From: Burkholderia cepacia GG4
GTDB taxonomy: Bacteria; Pseudomonadota; Gammaproteobacteria; Burkholderiales; Burkholderiaceae
Length of the DNA: 64,000 nt
Direction of reading: 5' to 3'
NCBI RefSeq assembly: GCF_000292915.1
Contig: NC_018513.1
Location: 62,001 to 126,000 of the forward strand
Shown here: one piece after another, positions 40,435 through 52,722 of the stretch
How the letters are laid out: each line of letters opens with the position of its first letter
Numbering within the stretch: the stretch's first letter is position 1
Translations under genes and position numbers: made by a program
Notes under the pieces: generated by a model
Databases searched by the model: none
The model's input: only the letters and a program-made list of their open reading frames with translations
Told to the model about the DNA's origin: nothing

Positions 40435-41976
40435 ATGCAACTCAATCCCTCTGAGATCAGCGAGCTGATCAAGAGCCGGATCCAGGGCCTTGAAGCGAGC
40501 GCAGACGTTCGCAACCAGGGCACCGTGATCTCCGTGACCGACGGTATCGTGCGTATCCACGGCCTGTCGGACGTGATGCAGGGCGAAATGCTCGAGTTTC
40601 CGGGCAACACGTTCGGTCTCGCGCTGAACCTCGAGCGCGACTCGGTCGGCGCGGTGATTCTCGGCGAATACGAACACATCTCGGAAGGCGACATCGTCAA
40701 GACGACGGGCCGCATTCTGGAAGTCCCGGTTGGTCCGGAACTCGTCGGCCGCGTGGTCGATGCGCTCGGCAACCCGATCGACGGCAAGGGCCCGGTCAAC
40801 GCCAAGCTGACCGACGCGATCGAAAAGATCGCCCCGGGCGTGATCTGGCGTAAGTCGGTGTCGCAGCCGGTGCAGACGGGCATCAAGTCGATCGACGCGA
40901 TGGTGCCGATCGGCCGTGGCCAGCGTGAGCTGATCATCGGCGACCGTCAGTGCGGCAAGACCGCGGTGGCGCTCGACGCGATCATCAACCAGAAGGGCAA
41001 GGACCTGATCTGTATCTACGTCGCGATCGGCCAGAAGGCTTCGTCGATCATGAACGTGGTTCGCAAGCTCGAAGAAACGGGCGCGATGGAATACACGATC
41101 GTCGTCGCCGCTTCGGCATCGGATTCCGCCGCAATGCAGTACCTGGCACCGTACGCCGGCTGCACGATGGGCGAATACTTCCGCGACCGTGGTCAAGACG
41201 CGCTGATCATTTATGACGACTTGACCAAGCAGGCTTGGGCATACCGTCAAATCTCGCTGCTGCTGCGCCGCCCGCCGGGCCGTGAAGCTTACCCGGGCGA
41301 CGTGTTCTATCTGCACTCGCGTCTGCTCGAGCGTGCTGCTCGCGTGTCGGAAGAGTACGTCGAGAAGTTCACGAACGGCGAAGTGAAGGGCAAGAGCGGT
41401 TCGCTGACGGCACTGCCGGTCATCGAAACGCAGGCTGGCGACGTGACCGCGTTCGTTCCGACGAACGTGATCTCGATTACCGACGGCCAGATCTTCCTGG
41501 AAACCGACCTGTTCAACGCAGGCATCCGCCCGGCAATCAACGCCGGCGTGTCGGTGTCGCGAGTCGGTGGCGCTGCTCAGACGAAGGTCGTGAAGAAGCT
41601 GTCGGGCGGTATCCGTACCGACCTCGCGCAGTACCGTGAACTGGCAGCATTCGCACAGTTCGCATCGGACCTCGACGAAGCGACCCGCAAGCAGCTCGAG
41701 CGCGGCCGCCGCGTGACGGAACTGCTGAAGCAGCCGCAGTACCAGCCGCTGCAGGTGTGGGAACTGGCCGTGTCGCTGTACGCCGCGAACAACGGCTACC
41801 TCGACGATCTCGACGTCAAGCAAGTGCTGTCGTTCGAGAAGGGCCTGCGCGACAACCTGAAGACCAGCCACGCTGACCTCATCAAGCGCATCGAAGACAC
41901 CAAGGATCTCTCGAAGGACGACGAAGGCGCACTGCGCTCGGCAATCGAATCCTTCAAGAAGTCCGGTGCCTATTGA
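40435..41976 (+). CDS. atpA: ATP synthase F1 subunit alpha
   Basis: This 513-residue subunit has the usual length. The nucleotide site P-loop is GDRQCGKT (about residues 169-176), and the family signature [14 protein letters not shown] lies later. Alpha subunits bind ATP at non-catalytic sites and provide the arginine finger to beta. A CAGGAGCG Shine-Dalgarno precedes the ATG. Confidence 0.98.
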   Translation: MQLNPSEISELIKSRIQGLEASADVRNQGTVISVTDGIVRIHGLSDVMQGEMLEFPGNTFGLALNLERDSVGAVILGEYEHISEGDIVKTTGRILEVPVGPELVGRVVDALGNPIDGKGPVNAKLTDAIEKIAPGVIWRKSVSQPVQTGIKSIDAMVPIGRGQRELIIGDRQCGKTAVALDAIINQKGKDLICIYVAIGQKASSIMNVVRKLEETGAMEYTIVVAASASDSAAMQYLAPYAGCTMGEYFRDRGQDALIIYDDLTKQAWAYRQISLLLRRPPGREAYPGDVFYLHSRLLERAARVSEEYVEKFTNGEVKGKSGSLTALPVIETQAGDVTAFVPTNVISITDGQIFLETDLFNAGIRPAINAGVSVSRVGGAAQTKVVKKLSGGIRTDLAQYRELAAFAQFASDLDEATRKQLERGRRVTELLKQPQYQPLQVWELAVSLYAANNGYLDDLDVKQVLSFEKGLRDNLKTSHADLIKRIEDTKDLSKDDEGALRSAIESFKKSGAY

Positions 41977-42045
41977 TCCGCGAGTGACACACTGAGGCCG
42001 CGCGGGTGCTGATGCGCCCGCGCCGCTTCGGTCAAGGAGCAAGCT

Positions 42046-42921
42046 ATGGCTGGAATGAAGGAAATTCGCGGCAAGATCAAGAGCGTGCAGAACACGCGCA
42101 AGATCACGAAGGCGATGGAGATGGTGGCTGCATCGAAGATGCGTCGCGCGCAGGAACGCATGCGCGCCGCTCGTCCGTATGCAGACAAGGTCCGTGCCAT
42201 CGCCGCGCACATGAGCCGTGCGAACCCGGAGTACCGCCACCCGTTCATGGTGGCAAACGACGGCGCGCAGACGGCCGGCATCATCCTCGTCACGACGGAC
42301 AAGGGTCTTTGCGGCGGTCTGAACACCAACGTGCTGCGTGCGACGGTGCAGAAGTTCAAGGAGCTGGAAGAGAAGGGCCAGAAGGTCGAAGCCACCGCGA
42401 TCGGTAGCAAGGGCCTCGGGTTCCTGAACCGCTTCGGCGCGAAGGTGCTGTCGCAGGTCGTGCACCTCGGCGACACCCCGCATCTGGACAAGCTGATCGG
42501 CGCCGTGAAGACGCAGCTCGATCTGTACTCGGAAGGCAAGCTGTCGGCGGTCTATATCGCTTACACGCGCTTCGTCAACACGATGAAGCAGGAAGCCGTG
42601 ATCGAGCAGCTGCTGCCGCTGTCGTCGGAACACTTCGAAGCCGATGACGGTACGCCGGCCACGTCGTGGGACTACATCTACGAGCCGGACGCGCAGGCAG
42701 TCGTCGACGAACTGCTCGTGCGTTACGTCGAGGCGCTGGTGTACCAGGCCGTCGCGGAGAACATGGCGTCCGAGCAATCGGCGCGGATGGTCGCGATGAA
42801 GGCCGCGTCCGACAACGCGAAGACGGTGATCAGCGAACTGCAGCTCGTGTACAACAAGAGCCGCCAGGCCGCGATTACGAAAGAACTGTCGGAGATCGTC
42901 GGCGGCGCAGCTGCTGTTTAA
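42046..42921 (+). CDS. atpG: ATP synthase F1 subunit gamma
   Basis: This 291-residue subunit is the central rotor shaft. The N-terminal helix is [24 protein letters not shown], and the C-terminal helix ends with the gamma signature [15 protein letters not shown]. It turns inside the alpha/beta ring and couples proton flow to ATP formation. AAGGAGC precedes the ATG. Confidence 0.98.
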   Translation: MAGMKEIRGKIKSVQNTRKITKAMEMVAASKMRRAQERMRAARPYADKVRAIAAHMSRANPEYRHPFMVANDGAQTAGIILVTTDKGLCGGLNTNVLRATVQKFKELEEKGQKVEATAIGSKGLGFLNRFGAKVLSQVVHLGDTPHLDKLIGAVKTQLDLYSEGKLSAVYIAYTRFVNTMKQEAVIEQLLPLSSEHFEADDGTPATSWDYIYEPDAQAVVDELLVRYVEALVYQAVAENMASEQSARMVAMKAASDNAKTVISELQLVYNKSRQAAITKELSEIVGGAAAV

Positions 42922-44382
<1,461 letters not shown>

Positions 44383-44401
44383 GGGTCAGGCGTAACGCAG
44401 C

Positions 44402-44459
44402 GGGCGCTGGTGCGTCCGTGAGGGATACCTTGATGGTATCCGTTCGCGGACAGGCGCCC
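44402..44459 (+). repeat. Long imperfect hairpin between atpD and atpC
   Basis: The outer arms GGGCGC/GCGCCC and inner arms GGATACC/GGTATCC, plus GTCCG/CGGAC, pair across a TTGAT loop in one long structure. It starts 20 bp after the atpD stop. Confidence 0.75.
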
Positions 44460-44482
44460 ACGTAATACGCTCAACCCGCCGT

Positions 44483-44530
44483 GCATGGGATCGGAGTCAG
44501 CGCAAAAGCGCTGACCCCGATCGACAGGAG
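44483..44530 (+). promoter_or_regulatory. Leader hairpin element carrying the Shine-Dalgarno of atpC
   Basis: GCATGGGA is followed by a 14-bp stem with one mismatch (ATCGGAGTCAGCGC/GCGCTGACCCCGAT) and loop AAAA. It ends TCGACAGGAG five bases before the atpC ATG. It has the same design as the element before the GMC oxidoreductase. Confidence 0.8.
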
Positions 44531-44535
44531 TCGAT

Positions 44536-44961
44536 ATGGCAACCATCAAAGTAGACGTCGTCAGCGCGGAAGAGCAGATCTTCTCGGGCGAGGCGAAATT
44601 CGTCGCGCTGCCGGGCGAAACGGGTGAGCTGGGCATTCTGCCGGGTCACACGCCGCTGATCACGCGGATTCGTCCGGGTGCGGTGCGCATCGAAGTCGAG
44701 GGCGGCAACGACGAATTCGTGTTCGTCGCGGGCGGCATTCTCGAAGTGCAGCCGGGCGCCGTGACGGTGCTCGCCGATACCGCGATCCGCGGCAAGGACC
44801 TCGACGCGGCGAAAGCCGAGGAAGCGCGCAAGCGTGCCGAGGAAACGCTGCAGAACGCGAAGTCGGACCTCGACCTCGCAAAGGCGCAATCCGAACTCGC
44901 GACCGCAATGGCGCAGCTCGAAGCGATCCAGCGTCTGGCGAAGATTCGCAGCCGGCACTGA
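44536..44961 (+). CDS. atpC: ATP synthase F1 subunit epsilon
   Basis: This 141-residue subunit has an N-terminal beta-sandwich ([38 protein letters not shown]) and a C-terminal helical hairpin that can inhibit ATP hydrolysis. It binds the foot of gamma. It is last in the operon, behind two hairpins, and one ends in its Shine-Dalgarno. Epsilon is needed in one copy per enzyme, so a structured leader may set a lower synthesis rate (inference). Confidence 0.96.
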   Translation: MATIKVDVVSAEEQIFSGEAKFVALPGETGELGILPGHTPLITRIRPGAVRIEVEGGNDEFVFVAGGILEVQPGAVTVLADTAIRGKDLDAAKAEEARKRAEETLQNAKSDLDLAKAQSELATAMAQLEAIQRLAKIRSRH

Positions 44962-44985
44962 GCCGCGCCGCGTATCGCGCGAAAG

Positions 44986-45012
44986 AAAGCAGCCTTCGGG
45001 CTGCTTTTTTTT
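44986..45012 (+). terminator. Intrinsic terminator of the atp operon
   Basis: AGCAGCC and GGCTGCT pair across TTCG, and eight T residues follow. Confidence 0.93.
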
Positions 45013-45218
45013 CGCCCGTCGTTTTCGTCTGTTTTTTGCGGGCCGGATCGTATCGGCCGGTCGTGCTATTTCATCCGTCCGCCGCGATTTGATGTCAGAG
45101 TGTCGTCAGCAGAGCGCGGCATCATCCGCTCAGAGGCTGTCCGCCGCGAGTGCGGCGGAGCAGGCGCGCGCATCGACCGCGTGCCAGGCCGATCAGACAA
45201 AACCGGACGGAGACATCG

Positions 45219-46946
45219 ATGGCAGCAGACCTTGGCAAGGGGGCGCTGATCGCGCCCGAAAACGGACTGTCGTACGTGCGCGGCGCGACCGACGTGCCGC
45301 TATCCGAAGCGACGATCGGCCGATTCCTGCTCGACACGGCCGGCCGCTTTCCCGAACGTCCGGCGGTCGTGTTCCGCGAGCAGCAGGTACGCTGGACCTG
45401 GCGCGAGTTCGCGCACGAGATCGACGTGCTCGCGGCGGGCCTCGCCGCGCTCGGAATCGTGAAGGGCGATTGCGTCGGCATCTGGTCGCCGAATCGCAGC
45501 GAATGGCTGCTCACGCAGTTCGCGACCGCGCGCATCGGCGCGGTTCTCGTCAACATCAATCCGGCCTACCGGCTCGCGGAACTCGAATACGCGCTGAACA
45601 AGGTCGGCTGCAAGGCCGTGATCGCGGCCGAGCGCTTCAAGACGTCGGCCTACGTCGAGATGCTGCAGACCATCGCGCCGGAGCTCGCAAGCGCGACGCC
45701 GGGCGACCTGCATGCGGCACGCGTGCCGAGCCTGCGCACGGTCGTGTCGATGGGCGAGGTCGCGCCGGCCGGCATGTTCCGCTTCGCGGACGTGATGGCG
45801 CGCGGCCGGGACACGCTCGATGTCGCGCGGCTCGACGCGATCGGCGCGACGCTCGCCGCCACCGATCCGATCAATATCCAGTTCACGAGCGGCACGACCG
45901 GCAGCCCGAAGGGCGCGACGCTCACGCACCGCAACGTCGTCAACAACGCGCGCTCGATCGCGATGGCGATGCGCTTCACCGAGCAGGATTCGTTGTGCAT
46001 TCCGGTGCCGCTGTATCACTGCTTCGGCATGGTGCTGGCAGTGCTCGCGTGCGTGTCGAAGGGCACGGCGATGGTATTCCCCGGTGAGGCGTTCGATCCG
46101 GTCGCGACGCTCGCGGCCGTCGCCGACGAACGCTGCACCGCGCTGCACGGCGTGCCGACGATGTTCATCGCGGAGCTCGATCATCCGGCGTTCGCGACAT
46201 TCGACCTGGCGACGCTGCGCACCGGGATCATGGCCGGTTCGCCATGCCCGATCGAGACGATGAAGCGCGTGGTGTCGCAGATGCACCTGTCGGAGATCAC
46301 GATCGCATACGGGATGACGGAGACGAGCCCGGTGTCGTTCCAGAGCTCGACCGACGATCCGCTCGAGAAGCGCACGACGACGGTCGGCCGCATCCAGCCG
46401 CATCTGGAGGTGAAGATCGTCGATCCGAATGGCGACGTCGTGCAGGTCGGCGCAACGGGCGAGCTGTGCACGAAGGGCTATTCGGTGATGCTCGGCTACT
46501 GGGACGACGACGCGAAGACGCGCGAGGTGCTGGTCGACGGCTGGATGCATACGGGCGACCTCGCGACGCTCGACGCGGACGGCTACTGCAACATCGTCGG
46601 CCGGCTCAAGGACATGGTGATCCGCGGCGGCGAGAACGTGTATCCGCGCGAGATCGAGGAATTCCTGTTCAGGCATCCGAAGATTCAGAGCGCGCAGGTG
46701 TTCGGTGTGCCCGATGCGAAATACGGCGAGGAGCTGTGCGCGTGGATCGTGCTGCGTGCGGACGAGCAGATGTCGGAGGACGACGTGCGGGCGTTCTGCA
46801 ACGGGCAGATCGCGCACTACAAGATTCCGCGCTACGTCCGCTTCGTCGACGAATTGCCGATGACGGTGACGGGCAAGGTGCAGAAGTTCGTGATGCGCGA
46901 ACGGATGATCGAGGAACTGAAGCTCGATGTGCAGAAGACCGCATAA
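45219..46946 (+). CDS. AMP-binding acyl-CoA synthetase
   Basis: This 575-residue member of the ANL superfamily activates a carboxylic acid with ATP to an acyl-adenylate, then forms the CoA thioester. Visible motifs are the P-loop [35 protein letters not shown], the hinge [20 protein letters not shown] and the late catalytic lysine in TVTGKVQKF. It is closest in pattern to medium- and long-chain fatty acyl-CoA synthetases used in catabolism; chain length is not readable. CGGAGACATCG precedes ATG 45219. Confidence 0.92.
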   Translation: MAADLGKGALIAPENGLSYVRGATDVPLSEATIGRFLLDTAGRFPERPAVVFREQQVRWTWREFAHEIDVLAAGLAALGIVKGDCVGIWSPNRSEWLLTQFATARIGAVLVNINPAYRLAELEYALNKVGCKAVIAAERFKTSAYVEMLQTIAPELASATPGDLHAARVPSLRTVVSMGEVAPAGMFRFADVMARGRDTLDVARLDAIGATLAATDPINIQFTSGTTGSPKGATLTHRNVVNNARSIAMAMRFTEQDSLCIPVPLYHCFGMVLAVLACVSKGTAMVFPGEAFDPVATLAAVADERCTALHGVPTMFIAELDHPAFATFDLATLRTGIMAGSPCPIETMKRVVSQMHLSEITIAYGMTETSPVSFQSSTDDPLEKRTTTVGRIQPHLEVKIVDPNGDVVQVGATGELCTKGYSVMLGYWDDDAKTREVLVDGWMHTGDLATLDADGYCNIVGRLKDMVIRGGENVYPREIEEFLFRHPKIQSAQVFGVPDAKYGEELCAWIVLRADEQMSEDDVRAFCNGQIAHYKIPRYVRFVDELPMTVTGKVQKFVMRERMIEELKLDVQKTA

Positions 46947-47003
46947 CACGGTCAGGCGGCGGGAAAAACGCGGCGGCCTGCGGGCCGTTGCGGTTTCGAT
47001 AGA

Positions 47004-47031
47004 CGAAAAAAAGCGGGCTTATTAGCCCGCT
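47004..47031 (-). terminator. Leftward intrinsic terminator with no assigned gene
   Basis: AGCGGGCT and AGCCCGCT pair across a four-base loop. The T run (seven T) lies only on the minus-strand side, so it ends a transcript coming from the right. The nearest minus-strand gene stops 630 bp away. Confidence 0.75.
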
Positions 47032-47039
47032 AAAAACCA

Positions 47040-47290
47040 CACGCTACGGGGTTAGCGCGAGGAGACCAAAGATGAAACCGAGTCCGGCGGGGGGCCGGAA
47101 ACGACTCCAACAGGGATGCCCCTCGGAAGGGCTTCGGTACGTGACCGACTGGCTCGCAGCGCTTCGCGTCCGCTCACACTTGGCACACGAGACCGCATCC
47201 GTGTTGAAACCGTTGAGCCCATTGTGGGCGAATTACTGACCCCTCGCGGTAACAAAGTGTTTCAGGTTGTAACGCCCGCCAGATAAGGCT
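47040..47290 (-). ncRNA. Candidate small RNA ending at the leftward terminator
   Basis: On the minus strand this stretch can form several hairpins (for example CGCTA/TAGCG next to the terminator, and GCCC/GGGGC) before the terminator. Its 5' end and promoter are not defined. It may instead be the 3' UTR of the PheC-like gene. Confidence 0.3.
47072..47239 (+). CDS. Possible 55-residue small protein
   Basis: An ATG follows CGAGGAGACC with good spacing. The frame gives a basic peptide with a partly hydrophobic C-terminal half (VTDWLAALRVRSHLAHE) and no recognised family. There is no clear promoter, and the region may instead be a minus-strand RNA. I list it because its Shine-Dalgarno is better than chance would usually give. 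Confidence 0.25.
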   Translation: MKPSPAGGRKRLQQGCPSEGLRYVTDWLAALRVRSHLAHETASVLKPLSPLWANY

Positions 47291-47660
47291 TTCCGGGATA
47301 TTTTGCTGTTTTCGGGGTCCTGATAAAGGTCATATTTACTTATCTTTTCCGCAGAGTTTTCATCGTATGCGCGCAATGCGTTTTTCATGCGTATCGGGAT
47401 CGATGAATTGCCGATTTACACGCCGGAATGTGCATCGCGCGGCAGATCCCGCCCATCACGATTGATTCGTCAGAAAGATTTTGAAACGTGATCGCGGCGC
47501 GCGATAGTCGTCCGTTCGGACAATTTTCACGGTTTCGCCCGCGCCGCGCGGCGGCCAATGTGTAACGGCGGGGCGCCGGACGCCGCCGCCGCACCGATTT
47601 CACCGGCCGTTACCGGGGTCGGTGTCCGCTACGGGTTGCCGTTGCCGCGCGCGATTCAGC

Positions 47661-48449
47661 TTACTTCAGCCACTTGTCGGAGATCGCCTGGTATTCGCCG
47701 GTCGACAGTGCGAGGTGCAGCCACTGGTCGACGTACTGCTGGAACGCGACGTCGCCGCGCGGCACCATGTACGCCTTCTCGCCGAACTGGAACGGCTTGT
47801 CCGGATGCACCGAGCACAGGCCCGGGTTCAGCTTTTGCTGCAGCAGCGTCTCGGACGCATCCGTCACCATGACGTCCGCCTTGCCGGCGAGGATCTGCTT
47901 GAAGATCGTCACGTTGTCGGGATAGACGCTCAGGTTCGCGTGCGTGAAGAACTGCTTCGCAAAGCGCTCGTTGGTGCCGCCCGGGTTCACGATCACGCGC
48001 GTATCGGGCCGGTCGATCTGCGTGACGGTCTGGTACTTGTCGGCGTCCGCGCAGCGCACGATCGGCGTCTTGCCGTCGACGACGTACGGCTGCGTGAAGA
48101 ACACGCGCTTCTGGCGCTCGAGCGTGGTCGAGACGCCGCCGACCGCGATATCGCACTTCGCGACGAAGTCGCCGGTGAGGTTCGACCAGCTCGTCTTCAC
48201 GTAGTCGGCCTTCACGCCGAGCGATTTCGCGAGCGATTCGGCCATGTCGATGTCGATGCCCTCGAAGCGGCCGTCCGTCCGGTAGTACGAATACGGCTTG
48301 TAGTCGCCCGTCGTGCATACGCGCAGCGAGCCGCGTGCGAGCACGTCGTCGAGCCGCGAGCCGGCGGCGACGGCGCCCGCGCCGGTCTGCGCGTGCGCGG
48401 CGGCGCAGCACAGCATGGCGGCCGCAGCGAGCGTGGCGAATGTCTTCAT
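47661..48449 (-). CDS. PheC-like periplasmic cyclohexadienyl (arogenate/prephenate) dehydratase
   Basis: This 262-residue protein has a Sec signal peptide (MKTFATLAAAAMLCCAAAHA) and the solute-binding-protein family 3 fold. From memory its sequence follows Pseudomonas PheC closely: RLRVCTTGDYKPYSY-like start, FEGIDIDMAESLA, DIAVGGVSTTLERQK, and IVNPGGTNERFA with the glutamate that acts as catalytic acid in PheC. PheC converts prephenate to phenylpyruvate, or arogenate to phenylalanine, outside the cytoplasm. Amino-acid-binding protein is the alternative reading, but no permease or ATPase genes adjoin it, which favours the enzyme. Confidence 0.8.
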   Translation of the reverse strand: MKTFATLAAAAMLCCAAAHAQTGAGAVAAGSRLDDVLARGSLRVCTTGDYKPYSYYRTDGRFEGIDIDMAESLAKSLGVKADYVKTSWSNLTGDFVAKCDIAVGGVSTTLERQKRVFFTQPYVVDGKTPIVRCADADKYQTVTQIDRPDTRVIVNPGGTNERFAKQFFTHANLSVYPDNVTIFKQILAGKADVMVTDASETLLQQKLNPGLCSVHPDKPFQFGEKAYMVPRGDVAFQQYVDQWLHLALSTGEYQAISDKWLK

Positions 48450-48561
48450 CGGTCTCCTCCTTCGTTCGGTTTGATATCAGCGTCCGATCATAACGGAGCC
48501 ATCGCGCGCGTCATATGGCCGCCATCGCAACGGCATACGCAGCCTCGCGGCCCCGCTCCGG

Positions 48562-48567
48562 TAAAAT
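48562..48567 (+). promoter_or_regulatory. Possible -10 box of hemE
   Basis: TAAAAT lies 31 bp before the GTG start of hemE. No convincing -35 box was found at the right distance. Confidence 0.35.
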
Positions 48568-48598
48568 GCCGCTTTGCCTTCGCATCGTCGCTCCTACC

Positions 48599-49693
<1,095 letters not shown>

Positions 49694-50141
49694 GCGCAAG
49701 CGCTGTCATGCTGCGCTGCGGGATGACAGCGTTTCGCTGTCGGCGCTAAACAGGGCGCAATCCCGCACCCGTTGCCGATTCGTTGCTTGTCAAGACTTGA
49801 CTTATGCACATTTTCCACGTTGCAGCGCGGTAGAGCCCTGTATCGGTCGAATTGTCTCGCTATGGTGCGGTAATTTGAATAGCAGCCTTATGGGATAAGG
49901 CTCCGCGGGGGGCGGCATACGGCAGGTGAAAACAGCGGAAAGCACGGCCCCGGGCGCTTCGCGGCGGTTGAGCGGCGAGTTCTCAACAAAGTTATCCACA
50001 GGCTGGTCAGGGTATACGGCGATTCCTAATGCGAATCCAAAACTTAGCGCCGAATCTGAAGTTTTACTTTAAGTCCGCCGCCGTCACGTGGCCGCGGGTG
50101 CCAGCCGTCCGCACGGCCCGAGCCGCCGCCGGAGCGCGGTG
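49694..50141. other. Intergenic region between hemE and priA
   Basis: These 448 bp hold a perfect DnaA box at 49992-50000 and nothing else clear. A GC-rich lead-in to priA contains the GGAG used by the priA start. Confidence 0.5.
49992..50000 (+). promoter_or_regulatory. DnaA box upstream of priA
   Basis: TTATCCACA, a perfect match, lies 142 bp before the priA start. A second perfect box lies inside priA on the other strand (50726-50734). Confidence 0.5.
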
Positions 50142-52403
50142 ATGGACGGCACCTACCTGCGGGTCGCGCTCGACCATCCGCTCGCCACCCTGTTCGATTA
50201 CCGCTGCGACGTGCAGCCGACACCTGAGCCCGGCACGCTCGTGCAGGTGCCGTTCGGCAAGCGGCTGGTCGTCGGGCTCGTCTGCGAAGTGACGACTCAC
50301 ACCGACGTGCCGCCGTCGCGGCTGCGTGCGGTCGACGCGATCTGCACCGAACTGCCGCCGCTGTCGCCGGACTGGCTCGCGCTCGTCTCGTTCGCGGCCG
50401 ACTACTACCAGCGCGGCCGCGGCGAAGTCGCACTGCCGGCGCTGCCGCAGGCGCTGCGCGACGCGGAGCGCTGGGGGCGGTTGCTGGCGCCCGAGGTGCG
50501 CTACCGGCTGACCGAAGCCGGCCGCGCGGCGCTCCCCGACGCACTGCCCGCGCGCGGGGCCGCGCTGCGGCGGCTCGCGCAGGCGCTCGCCGACACCGAT
50601 TCGCTGACGCTGCCCGACGCGCGCGCGCTGCACCCGAAGGCGGGCGCGACGCTCGACGACTGGGCGGCGCGCGGCTGGGTCGGCGTCGAGGAAATCGGCT
50701 GGGCCGATGCGCCTGTGCCCAAAGCTGTGGATAACCTGTCGACAACCGGTGGGCGAGCTGTGCCGCCGGCGCTCACCGATCAGCAGGCCGAGGCGCTCGA
50801 CGCGATCCGCGCCGCGCAGGGCTTCGCACCGTTCCTGCTGCATGGCGTGACGGGCAGCGGCAAGACCGAGGTTTATCTGCATGCGCTCGCGGCGCTGCTC
50901 GACGCGCGCGCTGACGCACAAGCGCTCGTGCTCGTTCCCGAAATCAACCTGACGCCGCAGTTCGAGGCCGCGTTTCGCGCGCGCTTCGCGGGCACGCTCG
51001 CCGACGATGCGATCGTCACCCTGCACAGCGGGCTCGCCGAGGGCGAGCGCGCGCGCAACTGGCTCGCCGCACACACGGGCCGCGCGCGGATCGTGCTCGG
51101 CACGCGACTCGCCGTGCTCGCATCGCTGCCGACGCTCGCGCTGATCGTCGTCGACGAGGAGCACGAGCCCGCGTACAAGCAGCAGGAAGGGCTGCGCTAT
51201 TCGGCGCGCGATCTCGCGGTGTGGCGCGCGAAGTATCTCGGCATTCCGGTCGTGCTCGGTTCGGCGACGCCGTCGCTCGAGACCTGGTGGCAGGCCGAGC
51301 AGGGCCGCTACACGCGGCTCACGCTGTCGCGCCGCGCGGTGGCCGACGCGACGCTGCCCACCGTGCGGCTGATCGATCTCGAGGAGGAGCGGCGGCGCGG
51401 GCGCGCGTCGATGGGCGGGCTGTCGGGGCCGCTCGTCGCGGCGCTGAAGGCGCGGCTCGAGCGCAGCGAACAGAGCCTCGTGTTCCTGAACCGGCGCGGT
51501 TATGCGCCGCAGCTCGCCTGCGACGCGTGCGGCTGGGTCGCCGGGTGTCCGCGCTGCAGCGCCTACGTCGTGCTGCACAAACCGGAGCACGCGCTGCGCT
51601 GCCATCACTGCGGCTGGGAGGCACGCATTCCGCGGTCATGCCCGGAGTGCGGGAACGTGGATATCGCGCCGCTCGGGCGCGGTACGCAGCGTATCGAGGA
51701 AGCGCTCGCCGAGGCCGTGCCGGGCGCGCGCGTACTCCGGATTGACGCGGACAGCACGCGGCGCAAGGGCAGCGCGCAGGCGCTTTTCTCGGACGTGCAC
51801 GCGGGTGAGGTCGACATCCTGGTCGGTACGCAGATGATCGCCAAGGGGCACGACTTCCAGCGCGTGTCGCTCGTCGGCGTGCTCAATGCCGACACGGCGC
51901 TGTTTTCGCACGACTTCCGCGCGAGCGAGCGGCTGTTCGCGCAGCTGATGCAGGTGAGCGGCCGCGCGGGGCGCGCCGGGCTGCCGGGCGAGGTGCTCGT
52001 GCAGACCCGTTACCCGCGTCACGCGCTGTATCACGCGCTCGGGCGGCAGGACTACGTCGGCTTCGCGAATTCGACGCTCGGCGAGCGCCGCGATGCGCAC
52101 CTGCCACCGTTCGTCTATCAGGCGCTGCTGCGCGCCGAAGGGCGCACGCTCGACGCGGCGCTCGCGTTCCTGCTGCAGGCCGCGGCCGCATTGCCGGGGC
52201 TGCCGGGCGCCGATCGCGTGACCGTGTACGACGCGGTGCCGATGACGATCGTGAAGGTCGCGAACGTCCACCGCGCGCAGCTGCTGCTCGAAAGCGCGTC
52301 GCGGGCCGCGCTGCAGCATGCGCTGCGCGCATGGCAGCCGGAGCTGCGCAGGCTGAAGGGCGTGCTGCGCTGGAGCGTCGAAGTCGATCCGCTGGACATC
52401 TGA
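50142..52403 (+). CDS. priA: Primosomal protein N' (replication restart helicase PriA)
   Basis: This 753-residue 3'-5' helicase restarts stalled replication forks. In order it has the 3'-OH DNA-binding domain (residues 1-105), helicase motif I GVTGSGKTEVY, motif II DEEHEPAYKQ, motif III GSATPSLE, and eight cysteines binding two zinc ions (CDACGWVAGCPRC, CHHCGW, CPECGN). The C-terminal motifs are GTQMIAKGHDF and QVSGRAGRAG. ATG 50142 follows GGAG. Two perfect DnaA boxes lie close by, one in the coding region. Confidence 0.96.
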   Translation: MDGTYLRVALDHPLATLFDYRCDVQPTPEPGTLVQVPFGKRLVVGLVCEVTTHTDVPPSRLRAVDAICTELPPLSPDWLALVSFAADYYQRGRGEVALPALPQALRDAERWGRLLAPEVRYRLTEAGRAALPDALPARGAALRRLAQALADTDSLTLPDARALHPKAGATLDDWAARGWVGVEEIGWADAPVPKAVDNLSTTGGRAVPPALTDQQAEALDAIRAAQGFAPFLLHGVTGSGKTEVYLHALAALLDARADAQALVLVPEINLTPQFEAAFRARFAGTLADDAIVTLHSGLAEGERARNWLAAHTGRARIVLGTRLAVLASLPTLALIVVDEEHEPAYKQQEGLRYSARDLAVWRAKYLGIPVVLGSATPSLETWWQAEQGRYTRLTLSRRAVADATLPTVRLIDLEEERRRGRASMGGLSGPLVAALKARLERSEQSLVFLNRRGYAPQLACDACGWVAGCPRCSAYVVLHKPEHALRCHHCGWEARIPRSCPECGNVDIAPLGRGTQRIEEALAEAVPGARVLRIDADSTRRKGSAQALFSDVHAGEVDILVGTQMIAKGHDFQRVSLVGVLNADTALFSHDFRASERLFAQLMQVSGRAGRAGLPGEVLVQTRYPRHALYHALGRQDYVGFANSTLGERRDAHLPPFVYQALLRAEGRTLDAALAFLLQAAAALPGLPGADRVTVYDAVPMTIVKVANVHRAQLLLESASRAALQHALRAWQPELRRLKGVLRWSVEVDPLDI
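50726..50734 (-). promoter_or_regulatory. DnaA box inside priA
   Basis: TGTGGATAA reads as TTATCCACA on the minus strand, in the linker region before helicase motif I. Confidence 0.45.
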
Positions 52404-52649
52404 GCCGAGCGCCGCCACCACGGCCGCCGTGCCGTGCGCCGCTACCTGCCGCCCGGACCGCCGCCTGGACCGCCGGGCGACCCGTCATCCCGTTGTCGGG
52501 ACCCGTTCCAACCCTGCCTCGCATCGCCCGCCGGCACGCCCAGTGCAACCCGTTTTCCTCCTCGGTGCGACGCACCAAAGCTTGCCCGCGCGCGCAAATT
52601 TGCCCCGATCAGGGAAAACACCGATCCGCCGACCACGGGCAACCCCTAG

Positions 52650-52722
52650 GTTGCAACCGTCTAAGTGGCTGATTATATTGAGTAACTCAAGGGTGCAACC
52701 AATCTCGTAATTCGGTTGCACC
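52650..52722. promoter_or_regulatory. PutA-type operators (GTTGCA) upstream of putA
   Basis: GTTGCAAC at 52650-52657 (a self-complementary double site), TGCAAC at 52694-52699 and GTTGCA at 52715-52720 match the hexamer known for the E. coli PutA ribbon-helix-helix domain. The last two form a dyad (GGTGCAACC/GGTTGCACC) followed by TTTTTATT, which also resembles an intrinsic terminator. Confidence 0.75.
52651..52679 (+). promoter_or_regulatory. Sigma70-type putA promoter overlapped by a PutA-type site
   Basis: TTGCAA and TATATT are separated by exactly 17 bases. The -35 box is inside the first GTTGCAAC site, so bound PutA would block RNA polymerase. Confidence 0.65.

Larger units (their letters stand above)
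46947..47660. other. 714-bp region with a leftward terminator and a possible small RNA
   Basis: No established gene was recognised. A leftward terminator lies at 47004-47031. A structured stretch to its right (47040-47290) could be a minus-strand RNA. A short + strand frame at 47072-47239 has a good Shine-Dalgarno. The part from 47300 to 47660 shows nothing clear. Confidence 0.45.
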
